The translations under genes were made by a program, and so were the position numbers. Positions 60,331 to 64,000 of a stretch of DNA of 64,000 nt are shown in pieces (position 1 is the stretch's first letter; each line of letters begins with the position of its first letter). Source of the DNA: Capitulum mitella (Eukaryota > Arthropoda > Thecostraca > Pollicipedomorpha > Pollicipedidae); the NCBI GenBank assembly GCA_030062745.1, contig CP099846.1, positions 27,611,201 through 27,675,200 of the forward strand, written 5' to 3'. A model generated the notes under the pieces. It did not search any database. It saw only the letters and a program-made list of their open reading frames with translations, and was not told the origin of the DNA.

Positions 60331-61228
60331 CGCCCGACTGGGCGGGTTGACTGCCCACTCTCTAAATCAAGAACGGCTGGTCGCGCGATAAAAATAAGCA
60401 CCCTGTTGGAAAGCTCGTGACAGTATAGCTCGAAACTGACCTCATTTTTAGTCTTCGATAATACGTAAGTCATTTACGCCCTATATATGTTTTCTCACAG
60501 CTGGCTGAATGAGACCGGTAAATGGCCTAGATATCAAGGGCTGTGATTAATAAAGTCTAGGTAAAGCTACCAATGAACAGGTGAAAGTCCACAGATGCCG
60601 ACACACGCCTAACTTTTCTGATATGTTTAATATATACGCCGAAACGTTGAATTAAACGGCGATTTTCTCGCCGACCGCCGGCGAGCGCCGTAGCCGAATG
60701 CGGTATAAAATTAACGAGAACTAATTTAAGTTTTTCTTTATCTTTGCGACACAGGCCTTTCCATGGAATATTTTGTTATACTAGTCGTACTTGTGATGGT
60801 TCCTCGTGCTTAAATATTGAAGAAATTAATCGGTTGCCAATCTACACAACTGTCGGAGCGTTACTTGCGAGCGTCCGTTTATTTCCAAAATACGCAATTT
60901 TCGAAACTTTTTGAACCTCTTGGTATTACTCGTAACCGTGCGAGACAGTTCCGTCATTTGCAACCCGTTCTGAGCACTTCGTCGCCGATTTTGACGGCGG
61001 TGCATTTCGGCTCGCAACTGTTATTCGTGACCTGACCTCAGGCCAATGGCTGGAAGTCATTGATGGACCTTGTCCATTGATGGTAAATGGGTGTTTGCAT
61101 TCACCCCACACTAGGGTGGCACTTATTTTCGACATTTTGAATTTCTACTGGGACGGGCAGCCGATCTGTTCTATCCCTGGCAAAAACAACGTGTGTAATT
61201 TTTTTTTTTGAAAAATATTAATATTTAC

Positions 61229-61275
61229 AGGTCGCTCAAGGAGGTCAAAGTTGATATTTTTGGCAAAAAAACTGA
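61229..61275 (+). repeat. Left inner inverted repeat of the DDE transposon
   Basis: AGGTCGCTCAAGGAGGTCAA (from 61229), followed by an AT-rich stretch, matches the reverse complement of about 63940-63988, where AGGTCGCTCAACGAGGTCAA is read. The element's outer left limit may be near 61109 (CACTAGGGTGGCAC); the outer right limit lies beyond 64000, so no target duplication can be tested. Confidence 0.8.
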
Positions 61276-61584
61276 TTTTTCGATATTTTGTTTAATTTTT
61301 TTCCCGTCGTAAATGTGTCATTTTTTGCATTGATTATTATCATATTTGAGTTAAATAACATATTTTATTCAACACTTGTGATTCTGGGCACCTGCCTTCT
61401 GACTCTGTTCAGGAGCGTAAAACGTTTCACCACGACGGGTGTAAGGGTGACTTGCTTCGTCGGGTCGTTTCGAAACGTTTTGTGTTCTCTGGACTCGGGC
61501 TCAGTCACGGGGACGGTGACTGTGGGCTCAGTCACGGGGACGGTGGACCAAAAGAAGACGGTGAAGGAGGCGGCGGCGGAGACA

Positions 61585-63736
61585 ATGACCGCCGTGATAC
61601 CCTTCTGGGAGCGCGCGCATATCCCGATGCAGAAAAGGCAGCGCGCGCAGGAACAGATCCTTCGCCTCCACGAGAAGTGGAAGGCGCTCAAAAAAAAAAA
61701 AAGAAGCGGCGGACCAAGACGCAGGAGACGAAGGAGAAGGAGTTTGTCGAGTCGGCGACCGGTCTCTTCGACATCGCGCATCAGGACGCTCTGGCGACGA
61801 TGACGATCAACGAGGACAAAGAGTTCCTCCAGGCCCAGCGCGAGAAGGGACGGCTGAATGGTGCATGGCGGCGAAGGAAATGACCCTGGCCGTCCTCGAG
61901 AACCGGAAGCGGAAGAAGGAGGAGGCGACACAGCGATATCGAGAGACGGCTGAGATCGAGCGGCAGACTCTCGACGAGACTGCGCAGTTGGCCTCTTCCA
62001 GCTCCTCTAGTGCCGTCAGCAGCCCCACTCGCTCCGTCCACCAAGAGCGCGACGGCGACGACTCGCCCGGTCCATCGACCCCGGATCCCTCGACTTCTAC
62101 AGCAGCGTGTTTGCCGCCCAAGCGTCGCCGCGCAGCAACGAAGCTTATCAGCACAGAGCTAACCGCCGCGATGGAGCGGACAAAGATGTCCAACCGCGAT
62201 GGTGTCTACGTCCTGACGGCGGCGGCTCGGAGCCTGGGACACAAACCTGAAGAGCTGGTCGTCAACCGTGAGTCATTTCGCAAGTCCCGGATGCAGTTCC
62301 GGAAGGCCAAGGCTACCGAGATCAAGGCCACCTTTGCACCGACCGTCCCCCTCAGGGTCCACTGGGATGGGAAAATCGTTCTAGGCGTCGACGGCGGACC
62401 AGCCGTCGACTGACTTCCGGTCCTCGTCTCCGGTGACGGTGTGTCGAAGCTCCTGGCCGTGCCGAAGCTTCCCAACGGCACCGGAAAAGCCGCCGCTGAC
62501 GCTGTCCTCGCGGCGCTCGATGACTGGGAGGTGAACGACCGAGTGAGGGCGTTCAGTTTCGACACCACTGCCTCTAACACCGGCCTCAGCGCCGGGGCCT
62601 GCACGATCATCGAGCAGCGGCTCGACCAGGACGTGCTCCACCTGGCCTGCCGCCACCATGTTTATGAACTTGAACTGTTTATGTTTATGAACTGGAGATG
62701 CCACCATGTTTATGAACTGGATAAGGCGTTCACCGTCTGTCTCGGCCCGTCCAGCGACCCGGACGTTCCTTTATTCAAACGCTCCCAGACAAATTGGGCA
62801 TCGTTAGATAGGACGGCGCCGGAGCCCTTCGACGACTGCGATATGCCGCCACACCTGCACGATAGCCGCGACGACCTCCTTGTGCAGGTCGACCGCCTCC
62901 TCGACGACCAGCACCCACGCGATGACTACCGCGAGCTGCTGGAGCTGGCCACGATTGTCCTCGGCGGGGTTCCGAAGCGAGGTGTGAGGATCGCCCGCCC
63001 CGGTGCACTGCACCGGGCGCGCTGGATGGCCAAGGCCATTTACTCGGTGAAAATATATCTCTTCCGCTCACAGTTCCGGCTCACTGCGTCCGAGAAGAGC
63101 GGCATCCAGCGAGCCGTGACGTTTGTGGTTTCCACGCACGTCACGGCCTGGTTCAAGGCGCCGATTCCGGCGTCTGCCCCGGCTCAGGACCTCGGCTTCC
63201 TCAAGTCGCTCCTCAAGTACGAGGACAAGCCGGTGTCCAAGACGACGGCCGCCGTCTTCGGCCGTCACCTCTGGTATCTGAGCGAGCGACTGGTCGCGCT
63301 CGCCTTCTTCGACGAGGAAGTGACGCTCGCGACCAAGCGCGAGATGGTCATAGCGCTACGCGAGGAGGAGGGACCCGAGGATCCCCCTCGCCGAGCCCAA
63401 GTCGAGCTCACGGCGGCGTCGGTCTCCAACAAGACGGTGGCAAACTTCGTCACGACTGGCTCCGCCAGCTTCTTCACCCTTCTCGGCCTGGAGACGGACT
63501 TCCTCGACAAGGATCCGGCCTGCTGGGAGGAGGAACCCTCCTACAACGCCGCCTCTCGCCGCGTCAACTCACTCCGCGTCGTCAACGACTTCGCGGAGCG
63601 GGACGTCGCGCTGATGCAGGAGTTCAACTTGGCCCTCACCAAGGACGAGGGCCAGAAGCAGTTCCTGCTACAGGTCGTCGAGGAGCACCGGGTCAGATTT
63701 CCGAACGCCCGCAAGTCCAGTGTGACTGCAAACTAG
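61585..63736 (+). pseudogene. Decayed DDE transposase gene (hAT-like RNase-H fold, tentative)
   Basis: The protein is spread over three frames. Frame 1 from ATG 61585 gives MTAVIPFWERAHIP...LHEKWKALKKKK; after an A-run near 61691-61702 it continues in frame 0 (LFDIAHQDAL, FLQAQREKGR); after a one-base loss near 61863 it continues in frame 2 to the stop at 63736. A TGA at 62411-62413 interrupts frame 2 between VHWDGK and LPVLVSG. The core FDTTASNTG...LACRHH matches a transposase family repeated in many invertebrate genomes and resembles the D-x-x-x-x-N...C-x-x-H block of hAT enzymes. A small in-frame duplication (HHVYEL repeated, 62657-62720) follows. The C-terminal half (63000-63736) is intact and G/C-ending. 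The copy is inactive; the superfamily is inferred. Confidence 0.75.
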
Positions 63737-63939
63737 GCGAAAATGAGTGGTAGCTGGTATGAGCTGTGCACACATGAGACCCCTCACCAACCCCCTTTGA
63801 AGGGCTAATACTCGAGAAGAGGGGGTCTACCTGGAACCAAGAGTGTTGAATATATGTTATTTACGTCAAGTGTGATGCTGTTCATTACTACAAATGACAG
63901 ATTTAGAATGAGAAACATTAAAAACAAAATACTGAAAAA

Positions 63940-64000
63940 AACATTTTTTCCCCAAAAAATAGAAACTTTGACCTCGTTGAGCGACCTCTAAATATAAAAA
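63940..64000 (-). repeat. Right inner inverted repeat of the DDE transposon (cut by the window edge)
   Basis: Reads TTTGACCTCGTTGAGCGACC on the plus strand, the inverted counterpart of 61229-61275. The sequence stops in the AT-rich part that should lead to the outer terminus. Confidence 0.8.

Noticed and set aside
1-64000. tRNA and rRNA genes
   Set aside because: Scanned by eye for B-box-like GGTTCGANNCC with a matching acceptor stem and for conserved rRNA words; none was convincing.

Overview
The window looks like nuclear DNA of an invertebrate animal, most probably an arthropod. The reasons are: a split protein gene with consensus GT/AG introns of 4.2 and 10.7 kb; many non-autonomous transposons; long (TA)n, (AC)n and (AG)n microsatellites; short TTAGG-type runs (the arthropod telomere motif) inside repeats; and a perfect ecdysone-type IR1 motif. 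A crustacean would fit, but that is inference. No bacterial operon or viral genome is visible.

Genes are few. (1) At the left edge, a minus-strand first coding exon (258-401) leaves the window; it sits in a CpG island and its protein is not recognised. (2) The main gene is a carbohydrate (Gal/GalNAc/GlcNAc 6-O-) sulfotransferase on the minus strand, assembled by hand from three exons: 38355-38494 (signal anchor), 34045-34188 (5'-PAPS loop PRSGSTF) and 22517-23325 (3'-phosphate motif and C-terminus). All splice sites are consensus, both junctions share one phase, and the product is 358 aa. (3) At the right edge is a decayed DDE transposase (61585-63736) inside a transposon whose left inner inverted repeat is complete and whose right one runs off the window.

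The rest is mostly mobile and repetitive DNA. Five copies (~1.2 kb) of one MITE family begin CCCTATTCCC and are flanked by TTAA (once CTAA), which suggests piggyBac-type mobilisation. A different TTAA-flanked element lies at 41658-42782. Both families carry dense, ordered nuclear-receptor half-sites: DR4-DR4-DR1 in the first, a symmetrical DR4-IR1-DR4 in the second. A Foldback-like element (7349-8852) has inverted arms made of ~17-bp subrepeats, a 12-bp palindrome near its centre and an 8-bp target duplication. A 160-bp hAT-type MITE is confirmed by an empty paralogous site. There are also a LINE endonuclease remnant ending in an 18-bp perfect inverted repeat, a 29-bp minisatellite of exactly 29 copies, a 24-bp minisatellite, several strong hairpins and a ~533-bp tandem duplication.

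Layout: 0-1 kb CpG-island exon; 2-2.8 kb minisatellite; 4.2-7 kb GC-rich, regulatory-looking DNA; 7.3-8.9 kb foldback element; 9.6-21.4 kb dispersed repeats and two inverted MITEs; 21.9-38.5 kb sulfotransferase gene with transposons in its introns; 38.5-61 kb repeat-rich intergenic DNA; 61.1-64 kb DDE transposon.
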